39,927 bases of DNA. It comes from Amoebophrya sp. AT5.2 (taxonomy: Eukaryota > Sar > Dinophyceae > Syndiniales > Amoebophryaceae). Location of the stretch: contig RXOD01003885.1 of NCBI GenBank assembly GCA_005223375.1, forward strand, positions 1-39,927, given 5' to 3'. Made by a program: the position numbers and the translations under genes. This document shows positions 22,543 through 32,239 of this stretch, one piece after another. The notes below the pieces were generated by a model that worked only from the letters and a program-made list of their open reading frames with translations, was not told the DNA's origin and ran no database searches. How positions within the stretch are numbered: the stretch's first letter is position 1; each line of letters starts with the position of its first letter.

Positions 22543-23547
22543 TCACTGCTCCAGTTCCGCCGGCTTGAGCAGCGGCTCGTTGAAGGCGACTTCGCTTCCG
22601 ATCACGCACTTTCCTCCCGGTTCGAACCAGGCTTTCCACTTCTGTTCCGGGATCACGCTTTCCCGCAGCCAGGTGCACAGCAGCTTCTCGTCCGTGGTCT
22701 CGCACGTCTTCGAGCGCAGTTCGCGCTTGAACGCAGTATCAGCGCAGCCCTGGATCAGCAGCTGCTTGTTGCCCGCGGTGTTGTCTCCCGCGGGGTTGCC
22801 GGTCTTCTTCCAGATCTCCTGCGCCTTCCGACAGCCCTCTGTGTTCGTCTCCACCTCCTCGAGCAGGGCCTTCAGCTTCGAGCAGTAGGTGGCGAGCCCG
22901 TGGTCGCCGAGGATGAACTGTTTCCACGTGTCCTCCCGCTCGGTCGCCGCCTCGCGGACGGCGGCAAAGGTCTGCTTAAACTTCGTCTCGTACAGATCGC
23001 GGACCAGTTTGTTCACCCGGTCGACCTCGGTCTGCGCGTCGCGGAAAAGTGCGTCCTCATCGTCGTTGCCGGTCGTGTGCGTCATCACCCCCCCGGTAGG
23101 CTTCTCCTGCTCCGGCGTCGGGCCCCCTATTGGCGTCTTTATCTTATCGAGTACAGCAGAAGCAGCGCCAGACGCCTTCGAAGATATGGTAGATTTCAAC
23201 GCTGCAACTCCGGTTTCGTGCTTCGCCTCCCCCTTCGGCTTGTCGGAGGCTCCTTCTGCCCCGGCAGCCTCGGTTTTGTGCTTCGGCTGGAGGTCGGAGG
23301 CTTCATCTGCGTCGGCAGCTCCGGTTTCGTTTTTCGACTGGTCGGAGGCTTCATCTGCCCCGGCAGCTCCGGTTTCGTGGTTCTTCGGCTGGTCGGTGTC
23401 AGAGGCTTGTCCTTCTGCGGCGGCCTGGAATAAGGTCGCGTGAGCGTTACGTCGACCAGTTCCTCCTGTATTCGGCCGACTTGTTAGCGTCGCCACTGCA
23501 GCAAAGAGCTGCTCGCGCAAGTGGGCACTTTGCGCGGAAGAAACCAT
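22543..23547 (-). CDS. Repeat-containing acidic protein with Cys-bearing helical C-terminal domain
   Basis: This is an unrecognised 334-aa protein from a single open frame that starts at ATG 23547. Residues about 50-115 hold roughly four imperfect repeats built on HETGAAGADEASD with QPK/QSK linkers, rich in Ala, Glu and Lys. From about residue 160 a more ordered, helix-rich domain follows (DEDALFRDAQTEVDRV onward) with six cysteines, at YCSKL, GCRKA, QGCADT, KTCETT, LLCTWL and GKCVIG, and several Trp residues. The spacing could allow disulfides, but there is no signal peptide, so a cytosolic protein is equally possible. No membrane span. The neighbours give no functional hint. The unbroken frame and domain-like composition make it a real gene; its function is unknown. 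Confidence 0.75.
   Translation of the reverse strand: MVSSAQSAHLREQLFAAVATLTSRPNTGGTGRRNAHATLFQAAAEGQASDTDQPKNHETGAAGADEASDQSKNETGAADADEASDLQPKHKTEAAGAEGASDKPKGEAKHETGVAALKSTISSKASGAASAVLDKIKTPIGGPTPEQEKPTGGVMTHTTGNDDEDALFRDAQTEVDRVNKLVRDLYETKFKQTFAAVREAATEREDTWKQFILGDHGLATYCSKLKALLEEVETNTEGCRKAQEIWKKTGNPAGDNTAGNKQLLIQGCADTAFKRELRSKTCETTDEKLLCTWLRESVIPEQKWKAWFEPGGKCVIGSEVAFNEPLLKPAELEQ
23205..23410. repeat. Coding tandem repeats (about 4 imperfect units)
   Basis: On the plus strand each unit begins GGTTT(C/T)GT and continues through TCGGAGGCT to a CCGGCAGC-like end. The units are about 45-60 bp and encode HETGAAGADEASD-type repeats in the minus-strand gene. Unit length varies in multiples of three, so the frame is kept. 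Confidence 0.75.
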
Positions 23548-24313
23548 TGGTATTTTATCGCTATCTTCCTGTTCCTTGTAGTTGCCAACTCGCTTCTATT
23601 TCAAGAGGGGCCTTCGACTTCGTAAAGCATTTACGGTCGGCCTCGGCCCGCGTAACGCTTACGGTCTTGTACTCTTCAGACTCGTGCTTCTCACGGTGAA
23701 AATACGAATTTTGATCACGACTCTCAACGGCGCACATGACGAGCCCCTCTCTTACTCCATCGTTTTGTCGTTCGTGCTTCTCGTTAACAAGAGGGCATTT
23801 GTTTCTTTTTTACAGATCGACGACTACCACGAAGATTCATTCTCTGCAACGAGGTCGACAACAACGAATATTCTCTGCTACGGGGTGAAGTTGTTATGAG
23901 CTAAGACTATAAAGTCTCTAACAGACACGAAGATACGAGTGCAACTGCCGAATCCATCGTCGTGGTCGCGGCGAAGGAAATCATTTTAAAAAACATGACA
24001 ACGGCAATCTTGCGCCGGCGCTGACGCCTCACTAGCCCTGCCCTGTCCTCTCTTCCTGCCTGGGTTTCTGTGATCTTGCTGTATTGAGAGTGAAAAGTCG
24101 CGCGACGGAAACAAATACAATTTGGCTGGCCGTTTCTGCTGCAGCTACTGCTGCTGTTGCGATGGCGCTACGCAATTTTTTTCCGCATGCAATCCTTTGC
24201 GCCGCGGCGAAGTCGCCAGTATTGGATATGTACTCCCATTCTTGGAACCGAAAAAGACTCAATGCCGTTTTTTAAAGCAGAAAATGATGCTTCAGGAACA
24301 GGTTCAGGAGTCG
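23548..24313. other. Intergenic region
   Basis: About 770 bp with only short open frames. The minus-strand frame at 24168-24395 overlaps the end of the kinase gene in another phase and is not supported. No repeat or RNA gene is visible. Confidence 0.5.
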
Positions 24314-25102
24314 CTACTGCACCACTCCGCAGCTTCTCCAGCACGACGACCGCGGCTCGCGGCAGCTGTCCCGAAACTTTTCGAGTAATAAGCAAAATTC
24401 TTCTTTGTCGAGCTCAGGACCTTCGTCGGTTTTCTTGTTGTACTGAAAAACTGTTTTCATGGCGCCGTCCGTTGTGTCGTAGACTTCGACGCTGTCGATC
24501 GCCATTTTCCGGGCCCGGACTATTTCCTCCAGTGCCTCTATGCACTTCTCGTACTTGCCGACGCTCATCATCTGCATCCGCCCCGTCGCGTCCCCTCTTT
24601 CGTCTATTCGCCGCACAATCGTGTCGTAATTTGCCAGAAAAACGTTCAGGCCCTGTACGCGATATCCGGCGTCCTGGAAAAATTGCAGCTGCTCCCAGTT
24701 CGACGCAGTCGAAAAAGTGAGCGGCAGGATCGCGTTGCGCCCTTCTTTCGTGGCCTCCGCGAGGATCGCCGCCTTCAGCCGCGCTACCGCCGGCTTCATG
24801 CGCTCGAACAAGGCCTCGGGATCAGTCGAATCATCCGGGCGCCAGTCGCCGTGAACCGCCCGCATCCGGTCGCCGTCGAGGTCGAAGAAAGTAGTCTTCT
24901 CCTTGCTGTTTTTCGCGCAAAAGTACGACTTTCCAGCAGCTGCGGGTCCGATCAGCAAAATCAACCGGTGGCCCGGCGCAGCGCTGTCATAGTTGGAAAG
25001 CGCCTTCCACGAAGCGATCTCCTCAGGCGTGAAGTCGCGAATACCGGCGGAAAGGGTCGACGGGTCCTCGCTGCCCGGAGCCGGTGGAACCGACTTGGAC
25101 AT
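24314..25102 (-). CDS. P-loop kinase of the zeta-toxin/AAA_33-like type
   Basis: This is a 262-aa single-exon gene beginning at ATG 25102. A hydrophobic strand (RLILLI) leads into the Walker A motif GPAAAGKS at residues 52-59. It is followed by FFDLDGDRMRAVHGDW at about 72-87, which resembles the D-x-D-x-x-R-x-x-H segment of the zeta-toxin and related small-molecule kinase families. Later come an Asn-rich strand, RRIDERGD (a lid-like Arg motif) and a helical C-terminus. It is therefore likely to phosphorylate a small substrate using ATP, but the substrate cannot be told from sequence. Zeta-type domains occur in bacterial toxin-antitoxin systems and also in many eukaryotic proteins unrelated to toxicity. 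No antitoxin-like partner lies beside it, so a toxin role is not implied. The last 12 or so residues are Cys/Ser/Arg-rich. Confidence 0.75.
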   Translation of the reverse strand: MSKSVPPAPGSEDPSTLSAGIRDFTPEEIASWKALSNYDSAAPGHRLILLIGPAAAGKSYFCAKNSKEKTTFFDLDGDRMRAVHGDWRPDDSTDPEALFERMKPAVARLKAAILAEATKEGRNAILPLTFSTASNWEQLQFFQDAGYRVQGLNVFLANYDTIVRRIDERGDATGRMQMMSVGKYEKCIEALEEIVRARKMAIDSVEVYDTTDGAMKTVFQYNKKTDEGPELDKEEFCLLLEKFRDSCREPRSSCWRSCGVVQ

Positions 25103-26350
25103 TGTTCACCAGAAGCGCTGGCTCGGAGGTCGTAGAAGGCGTAGGGTCCTCATACTGACTCGAACTTCTTACTGTAGAAAGTGTACGGCCGTCAACGTAG
25201 GTGTTCCAGCGTCATCGATGTACCTCTACCTTCGTCCGCCCCCACCATGGCCCTGTTTGTCGTAAAAAATGAGACATCGTAACATCCGTACTCGCCATTT
25301 AATTCTCAAGCGAGCTGTCTTGCTCCGGTTGGTCCTTCGCATCGTCAAATGATCTTTCTATTCACAAATAATAACGTAAAGTCCCTGGCCTTACACGAAT
25401 CGCTCCTTGTCGCACACAGATCTGCACTGAACATCAGGGATCGTGAACCAACGAACAATACTTGGGTAAGCAGGTGGCTGTTACTCCAGAGAAAAAGTTG
25501 AGATTTCTGATATCATCGCCAGTCGAGTGCATGTTTCTGTTTGCGCTCCGCTCGCTTTAAAATCCTGGATGAAGTAGATGAAGTGTATTCCGAAAAAGAA
25601 AGTTGCCGGAGTTGTACTTTGTGCGGACAAGATCCGTGCTACTTAGTCCAAACAGTAAGGCATTGCCCCATTTGGGTGCTGCACGGTGGCGGTGCTTTTC
25701 TTTTCTATAACAATTTCAATTGAACAAGTGCTGGAACTGGAACCGCGCTCGCTTACAAAAGTTGGCTCCATCTTGTTCCTCGTCGTCGTCTGCCAATAGT
25801 TTTATGTTCTAGCACATGACAGTCAGGCTGCAGCTAGACTTGCGGGTCTCAGCGCCTCTCGATTTCTGACCTTCATAAAAGTAGAACGAGAAGGAGCATC
25901 ACTGAGCCTAATGTTGATCATCATTTATTCTCGATCCTCAATTTATAAGTTAGTCTCGTATTCAGGAGCGTGGTCACCGCGACGCAAAAATCGGCATGGG
26001 ATTACTGGGTAAGTTTTATTGGGTATCTCGAACTAAAGGTAAGCGTCTGACACGCCCGTCCTCCCCTTGGCATTTTTGTACAAGAATGTCGTTTCAGTCA
26101 CGCTTTCGGATCAAAGCAGTCTCTTGGGGTAAGAACAAAGAAGCCGGGACGCCATCTCTACTTATGGCTTCCGCTTCTCTTATATATCGCGTCCTTGGTA
26201 TAGCGGGGAGGCAGAAAAGTATGCTTTATTCAGTTTTACCGTGTTGAAGTTGATCTTCATCCTCTTTATTGATATTGCACGCTGTAAATTATAATTTGTT
26301 TTTTCCCGGCAACACCTACCTAGACCTCGGCCCCGAATCCCGAAGTTGGC
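25103..26350. other. Intergenic region
   Basis: About 1.25 kb without a supported gene. Frames are under 90 codons. I looked for tRNA-like box A and box B sequences around 25980-26230 and found none convincing. The segment next to 26350 is probably the 3' untranslated region of the multi-TM gene. Confidence 0.5.
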
Positions 26351-28462
26351 CTAAAAACTGTCGCCCAACAATCCGTCCTTCGTCATGGTCAGCGTGCACG
26401 ATCCGTAATCCCGCATCAATCGCTCCCAGCTCTTGACCAGCCCACTCTTGCTGATTTTCTTCGTCCCAATATTTGCGTCTGCGGTCCCGAAATCAAATTC
26501 GTCGTCTTCTTCCAGGAATACCAGCAGCGTTGCTCCCTGTGGCACCTTGCTGCTCGACAACAAAATATCGACGCAGCTCCGCAAATCTGCGAGACTCCGC
26601 ACCTCCGGCTGGACCAACGCTCCGCCACTGCCCATCTTCAGCTCCATTTTCCTCGTCTCCCGGTCCACCAGCTCCGCTGTGAATGAGGCATCCACTCGCA
26701 GGAACGGAACGAAGAGTCGCCCGGGCGAGTTCACCCCTTGCTTCTGTGCCCACGACGTGGCGTACATGGAGAGCCAGGCGGCCCGCAGAGGTTCCCACTG
26801 GAAGTACTCGACGTCCAGCTGCGGTTGCAAGGACGCCAGGGCTGCGGAGAACAAAAGCAGGCGACTCTCCATGGAAAGCGAAGCTTCCGGGTCCATCCGG
26901 ATTAGGATGGCGCGCTGCGGTAACTGTGCCAGGCAGTCGAGGGCGGTTTGATCCAACTGCAACCCCCTGCGCAGGTGCGTTGCAATCACCTCGCCGCACA
27001 GGCTGTCGGTGGGCCGCCCCTCCATGCGGTGATCTGCGACCGTCCACTTGTACTCAGCCAGCTGGACTTCTTCTGGTTCAGCGAAATCTTCTTCTTGATC
27101 ATCCTCATTCGCATCTTGCTGACCAACAGTTTCGCTTTCCGTCTTGTCCTCTGGATCCACCTTAATCTCGAGCACCTCGCTGACGTCGGCCAACTCGTGA
27201 TGGTGATGATGCGGGTCGTGATCGTGTGCCTTCTTTTTCTCCCTCTCGAGGGTAATCACGCTGGCGCTGGGGCTGGAGGAGGTTGGACTCGGGCTATTGC
27301 TTCCGCTGCAGACGGTGCTCACGCTGGTACTACTGCTTGCCGGGCTGTTGTTGTAGTTCATGTAGTTGTTGCTCAGCAGGGGGACCTTGTTGTTGGCTCC
27401 TGATGTCGTTGTTCCCGTGCTCCCCGTCCTGGCTCTGGACGAGCTGATATTCGCATTCCTCGCGAGAGTCCGCGCCGTCCCCGAGAACGTCCTCTGCTGT
27501 GGCAGCGTCGGCGAGGTGGAAGCGGACGAGGTACTCCCTGCGTTTCCGATGCCGGTGCTTCCTGTCGACGCGCATCCGGCGCCGTCCGTTATCCAGGGCG
27601 CAAAAACTCGGCAGTAGAACCACCACGACTTCGCCAACGCCAAGGAGCTGGCCACAACGAACAATATCACACCAGCTGAAATCTTCGCCGTCGTCTCCGT
27701 CTCCTCCAACCCAACAGCGCGAAACACGATCAGAACCACGAAGAAAAAACACGCGAGGATAAGCAGGGGGATCGTAAATGTGAGGAGATCCAACGCGTGC
27801 AGCTCTTGCGGAGTGAGCAGCAGATGTTGCTGCGACTTCGTCGCGTCTTTGCCGAAACCGGAGCCGGGTACTGCGCTGGCGGCCCCAGCGCCCGCCCCTA
27901 CCTGCACCTTGTGCGCCCGCGCAGCAATCGCGTTGACGACCGCCCGAAAGGAGCGGATCGTCAAAATATCACCGGACTTCCGGATGTCCACAGTGTGCCA
28001 AGTGAACCCCAGAAACAAGTGCAGAAACCGCGAGAGCCGCAAGTTGAAGTACATCATTCCTGCAGGATTTGGGGTTTGCTGCGTGTGCCGCGCCTCCTCT
28101 TCGTAGGGCGCACGCAAAATTCGCTGCGACTGCAAACCACGCACGAGGGCAAGGTTGGCAGTGCGTTCATCGCCGTGATCAGCCATGCGATGATGGCTGA
28201 GGATGCCAGCGACGCTGTCGAAGTAGTAGCGGCAATTCGTCACGCTTGCACTGAGGGAGGAGGCGACGTCCTGCAACAAGGTGAAGAAGACGGAGGACAT
28301 CAGGAAAAACATGATGGCGCTGGAGTCGTAGTAGGAGTAGCTGCTTCCCAGCATGGTCGTGGTCGTCTGGTTCAGGGGTTCATGCGAACGGTTTGTGTTT
28401 GCGGCCAGGAGAAGCGCCGCACCGGCGGAAAAGCCGATCATGACAGTGAGAACGGTAGGCAT
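26351..28462 (-). CDS. Multi-pass membrane protein with His-rich loop and conserved-looking C-terminal domain
   Basis: This is an unrecognised 703-aa protein in one open frame. Hydrophobic segments lie at about residues 3-22, 48-68, 130-152, 225-250 and 258-282, so four or five membrane spans. They are followed by a Ser/Thr/Asn/Gly-rich disordered region (about 290-410). Around residue 420 is a histidine cluster (HDHDPHHHHHEL), which could bind metal. An acidic stretch follows, and then a folded-looking cytosolic or lumenal domain of about 230 residues (from AEYKWTVADHRMEGRP to the end) with many Leu, Trp and Arg. The start ATG at 28462 leads straight into the first hydrophobic segment, which supports it. 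A transporter or channel role is possible, but I see no family motif. The gene lies in the intronless block. Confidence 0.8.
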   Translation of the reverse strand: MPTVLTVMIGFSAGAALLLAANTNRSHEPLNQTTTTMLGSSYSYYDSSAIMFFLMSSVFFTLLQDVASSLSASVTNCRYYFDSVAGILSHHRMADHGDERTANLALVRGLQSQRILRAPYEEEARHTQQTPNPAGMMYFNLRLSRFLHLFLGFTWHTVDIRKSGDILTIRSFRAVVNAIAARAHKVQVGAGAGAASAVPGSGFGKDATKSQQHLLLTPQELHALDLLTFTIPLLILACFFFVVLIVFRAVGLEETETTAKISAGVILFVVASSLALAKSWWFYCRVFAPWITDGAGCASTGSTGIGNAGSTSSASTSPTLPQQRTFSGTARTLARNANISSSRARTGSTGTTTSGANNKVPLLSNNYMNYNNSPASSSTSVSTVCSGSNSPSPTSSSPSASVITLEREKKKAHDHDPHHHHHELADVSEVLEIKVDPEDKTESETVGQQDANEDDQEEDFAEPEEVQLAEYKWTVADHRMEGRPTDSLCGEVIATHLRRGLQLDQTALDCLAQLPQRAILIRMDPEASLSMESRLLLFSAALASLQPQLDVEYFQWEPLRAAWLSMYATSWAQKQGVNSPGRLFVPFLRVDASFTAELVDRETRKMELKMGSGGALVQPEVRSLADLRSCVDILLSSSKVPQGATLLVFLEEDDEFDFGTADANIGTKKISKSGLVKSWERLMRDYGSCTLTMTKDGLLGDSF

Positions 28463-29087
28463 TTTTTGATCTGTCTCCGTGTTCGACGTGGACGTTTTTT
28501 ACGTATTACTATTTGATTTCGTTGTTCAAAAGCAGCAGTGAAGTTTGCAACTATTTTCGGTGTGACGCTACTGTTGTTTCCTAGTTGATAATTTTCTGGA
28601 GGACCTCCTGCAGCTTCATGAAATCGGCACACACATCGAGAAAAATCATCGCCTCTATCTTTTCGCCCCTACGATTTCCGCCGCAGCTCGTTCAGCACAA
28701 CGACTCATCATGTAGGCTTTGTTTCTTCTGCTTTAGCAAGCATCAAGGTATTATGCTGGCGCCTGGATGTCGCGAAAAGTGCAGCGCCACCTGCCGATTC
28801 GCTGCCGGGGACCAGACGACGATCAAGTGAGGAATGAGAACACCATCCTCGCTTGAATTGCATGCGTTCACAAAACATTCTCGCGAAAGGGACTGGCATC
28901 AGCGTGTTCATGATACGCACGATGGATTTTCTAGTGCTTCTTGTCGCGCACAGGCACATCAGATTCCGATATGAGTTCGCTAGTATGTCGACACCGGCAT
29001 CATGAACCACCCCCACGGCCAGCACTTTCAAGTTTCAAAAATTCTATAACCACTGAAAGCTCATAGTAGAACTCAATCGCCGCGCGT
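28463..29087. other. Intergenic region
   Basis: About 625 bp between the RPN6 stop and the start of the multi-TM gene. No coding frame is supported. The minus-strand frame 28708-29031 has no domain. No strong repeat is seen. Confidence 0.5.
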
Positions 29088-31036
29088 TTAGTCGACGATT
29101 TTTTTGCTCAGCAGCGCCAGCGAGTCGATGCAGTCGCTGCTGTGCTTGATCGTTTGCAGCAGGTTCTTGCAGGTTGGCCGCACCTTGTGCTCTGGAAAAA
29201 CGATGAGGTTACCGTGCCCCTCGTCCAGGGTTCCGGCCAACTTTTGATCCAGGATCAGCTGCGACAGCTTCTGCTGCGTTTTCTCCACTGAGAGCTCGAT
29301 AAGCTCCGCAACCCGCGCCAGCTCCACCGCTGAGAACGGCTCGAGGATCTTCAGCAAATTTTTCTCCAAGAAAGTGTCGTACAAATCCTTCAAGTGGAAC
29401 TGAATCACCGGATCCGCCACCGGGTGGTCAGCGAGCACCTGTCCGCAACAATGAACAGATTCTAACTCTATGATAATTGCTTTCAAAACGTCATGGATGC
29501 AGCCTTGACGTCAGAATGATGATGCATAAAAATCGCTAATATATCAAGGTCACAGTTAGATTCAGACTCGTCAGAAAACAGTGAGGACCAGGACGATCAC
29601 GACCTTAGAAAATAGCCACCGTGTACCTTCTCCAGCTTTTTGAGCGAGCGGTCTTCGTATGCGGCTGCGATTTTTAGAATAGCTTGCACGGAGTCTTCCC
29701 CTTGGTAGTTGAGCATGTTTTTCTGCTGGACGATGGTCTTCACTCCTTCTGGCTGGTCCTGCATGATCCGGCACAGAAGCTGACACCGCAGCGACGAGAG
29801 CGCTCGGGTGTAGCAGTAGTCCTTACTCGTGTGCGTACTTTCGTCTTTGTTCACGTGGAAGGCCTCGAAAGCCTCGTACAAGTACGAAAAAGCCGTACGC
29901 GGATCCTTCTCGCGCAAAGAGACGATGCCTGGCGATGAGTAAGGTTTAGCTGGTAAGTTCCATTTCGTTTCCTTGATGAAAAGGAAGCTGTAGTTTACAA
30001 CGATCAAGTAAGACGAAAACGATAAACCTATCTTCGCCACCTAGCGACAAGTCAGTACCGCTCCACAGGTCGATTTCCGCCTGCAGAAGTGGTGGGCAGT
30101 GGATTGCGTTCGCGTTTGTTTTGGCGGCCGTCAAAGACGCCCGCGCCTTCGGAAGATTGTCGCAGTTGAAATTGGCCCGGGTCTCAATGAGATGAATCTC
30201 GACGAGAAGCATTTTGTCGTCCAGCTGCTTCACCTCTTTCAACAATTGCGCCAGCAGTGCGAGCGCAGGCTCGTACTTCTTCATGTCCACATAGATGCCG
30301 CACAACCGCGTTTCCACGCGGTGCTTCAAAAAAGTCCTCTGCTCGATCTTGGCCCACTGAATGCAGTCGTCGCACAAATCCGCAATCACCTGGAAGAGAA
30401 GGCGACCGGGGGGTTGCTCTTGAATATTAATTTGCGGGGCGGCGGCGGCGGGGGCACGCCCATTCATCTAAAAAAAATATCTTATTCTTAGTCTTACTCG
30501 ATTACAACATAGACAGACCATGACCACCTTCAACTTTATATAAATATGTTTGCCTTTGCGCCGGACAACTAGTTCGAAGAATTCTACCTGCGTTGGCTTG
30601 TCCCCCTGTATTCTGGAAACCAGATCAATGAGCGTGCGGACGATTTTCGCGGTCTTCACCTTCGGAAAATGAACGAAGAGCGGCCGTATCTCCTTGCAAA
30701 GCGAGACCACTGCCGGTACCTGCGGGAAGATAAATTAAAGTTTGCTGAAGAAAATTTTATGTTCGTTGCCGAAGATGTAGACGAAAGAGAGTTTCCAGTT
30801 CCCCTCATAGGCATAGACAAAAAAAAGCATGAAGGAAAATGCTCCAGTACATCCTCTTTCTTTCCGTAGAAGTTTGCGAGGCGGTATATTGCCAGTTCTA
30901 GGTCCTTCACTTCTTGTTCGGATTCTGGGAGGGCGTCCGTGAAGATCAATTTCCTGTAGGCAGCAATCGCCTTGGAGCCGTCGCCGACAGACTCGAGGAC
31001 CTGTGCCTCGTCGAGAGCTGTTTGGTCCACCTCCAT
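29088..31036 (-). CDS. RPN6: 26S proteasome non-ATPase regulatory subunit RPN6/PSMD11 (five exons)
   Basis: This is a lid subunit of the 19S regulatory particle that helps clamp lid, base and 20S core together for ubiquitin-dependent proteolysis in cytosol and nucleus. Exons 30851-31036, 30588-30719, 30059-30389, 29627-29928 and 29088-29438 are joined by introns of 131, 198, 130 and 188 nt, giving 433 aa. Animal PSMD11 is about 420. Family landmarks run in order: RTLIDL near residue 90, CIQWAKIEQRTFLKHRVETRL, LLVEIHLIETRA, LPKARASLTAAKTNANAI, AFSYLYEAFEAF, and the C-terminal PCI/winged-helix region with EPFSAVELARVAELIELS and KLSQLILDQKLAGTLDEGHG. These fix every splice junction. Alpha-helical TPR-like repeats fill the N-terminal part. 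Nothing is missing or frameshifted. Donors are GTACTG, GTAGAA, GTACTG and GTACAC. Confidence 0.97.
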
Positions 31037-32239
31037 TTTTGTCGTCGCTGAAGATGGTGTCGCGCCGGCTATGGGTTCTTATTTTCGCGGTTTGCTTGTT
31101 TCGCGAATCCCGCGCTGCTGCTTCTCCCCGCTGCGTCGCTTCAGAAAGGAGCCGAAGCTAGCATACACAAAGGTGACGCGCGCTGTCCCTCCTACCGCAC
31201 ACGATCACGAAGACTTGACGTTATCCTTCGCCGACCAAATGTCGATGTCGCTGCTGATGGGCGTAAGAGGACCCACACGGCTTGGGCATGTACTTCAAAA
31301 AGGGAAGCAAACAACAAAGGTAAAGCGTACGTCCGTAGTTGTAGTTCTATCGTTGCTACGGCTACGCTTACAACCCGGGGTGATGACTCGCGCCGGACGG
31401 TAGGGAGAATAAGGATCCACACAAGAAGCCTCACCTGCACCTCATCGAACAATATCTTCACCTTTAGTACAACAGTGGCGTCAATAGTCGCAATACGCAA
31501 TCGCAAATGGGATCTGCTGGTTCTGTATTCTTCACCAATGAGTCGGTGTCGGCTGATACGAAGATTGGACCAGGTAACATCACGTAAGACGGAGAATGAC
31601 ATGCTGATTGGAAGACTCCTACTGGACGACGCACCGCCACGCACGCGAGAGCGCTGGCTGCGATTAAGCAAGAACAACATTAACATGCATGAATCAGGTA
31701 TACAGAGATCCGGGTACGTGCGTGAATTTCGTTCTTTCGTGAACGTGAGCACACCGCATTTCGGAAATATTTATTCGCACATGAAAGACGAGCACTTCGG
31801 GTCTTCGACCTCAGCACAGAAACACTGCGTAAAATATTTCTTCAGTGGTCGCATTTCTTGTTTCGCTTCTGGTTGTTGCGGCAAAAAAGTTCATTTACTT
31901 TTTATTCTTCAAGCTATAATATTAGCTGGTGCTGCACCTGCACCTGCAGTATAGCAATTTATTTTCGACCAGCAGGGGTGAATGTAAAAGCGAAGAAATG
32001 GTGGAAACTAAGCAGCAGCTGGCAGGCTTCCCAAAATGACTTCCAAATCCAACTTACATCCTCCGCCTTTACCAACTTCCGCTATCGTGTTCTTCTTCTT
32101 TCCACCTCCCCGTGGTCCTTCACGTCTCCGTCCCCAGATCCTCCCGGTCGGCCCTGGGAAACTGTGCCGCAACGATCGTCGTCCGGTCATGCCTCACGAC
32201 TGTGGCGCCCTCTACTGCGGCCGCTCCTGTGCTTTTCCG
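31037..32239. other. Intergenic region
   Basis: About 1.2 kb upstream of RPN6 and downstream of the two-TM gene. A minus-strand frame of 186 codons at 31192-31752 has no recognisable motif and no protein-like domain pattern, so I do not call it. No strong repeat is seen. Confidence 0.5.

Noticed and set aside
31192..31752. 186-codon minus-strand frame upstream of RPN6
   Set aside because: It is rich in Arg, Ser, Leu and Val without domain structure and does not splice sensibly to a neighbour.
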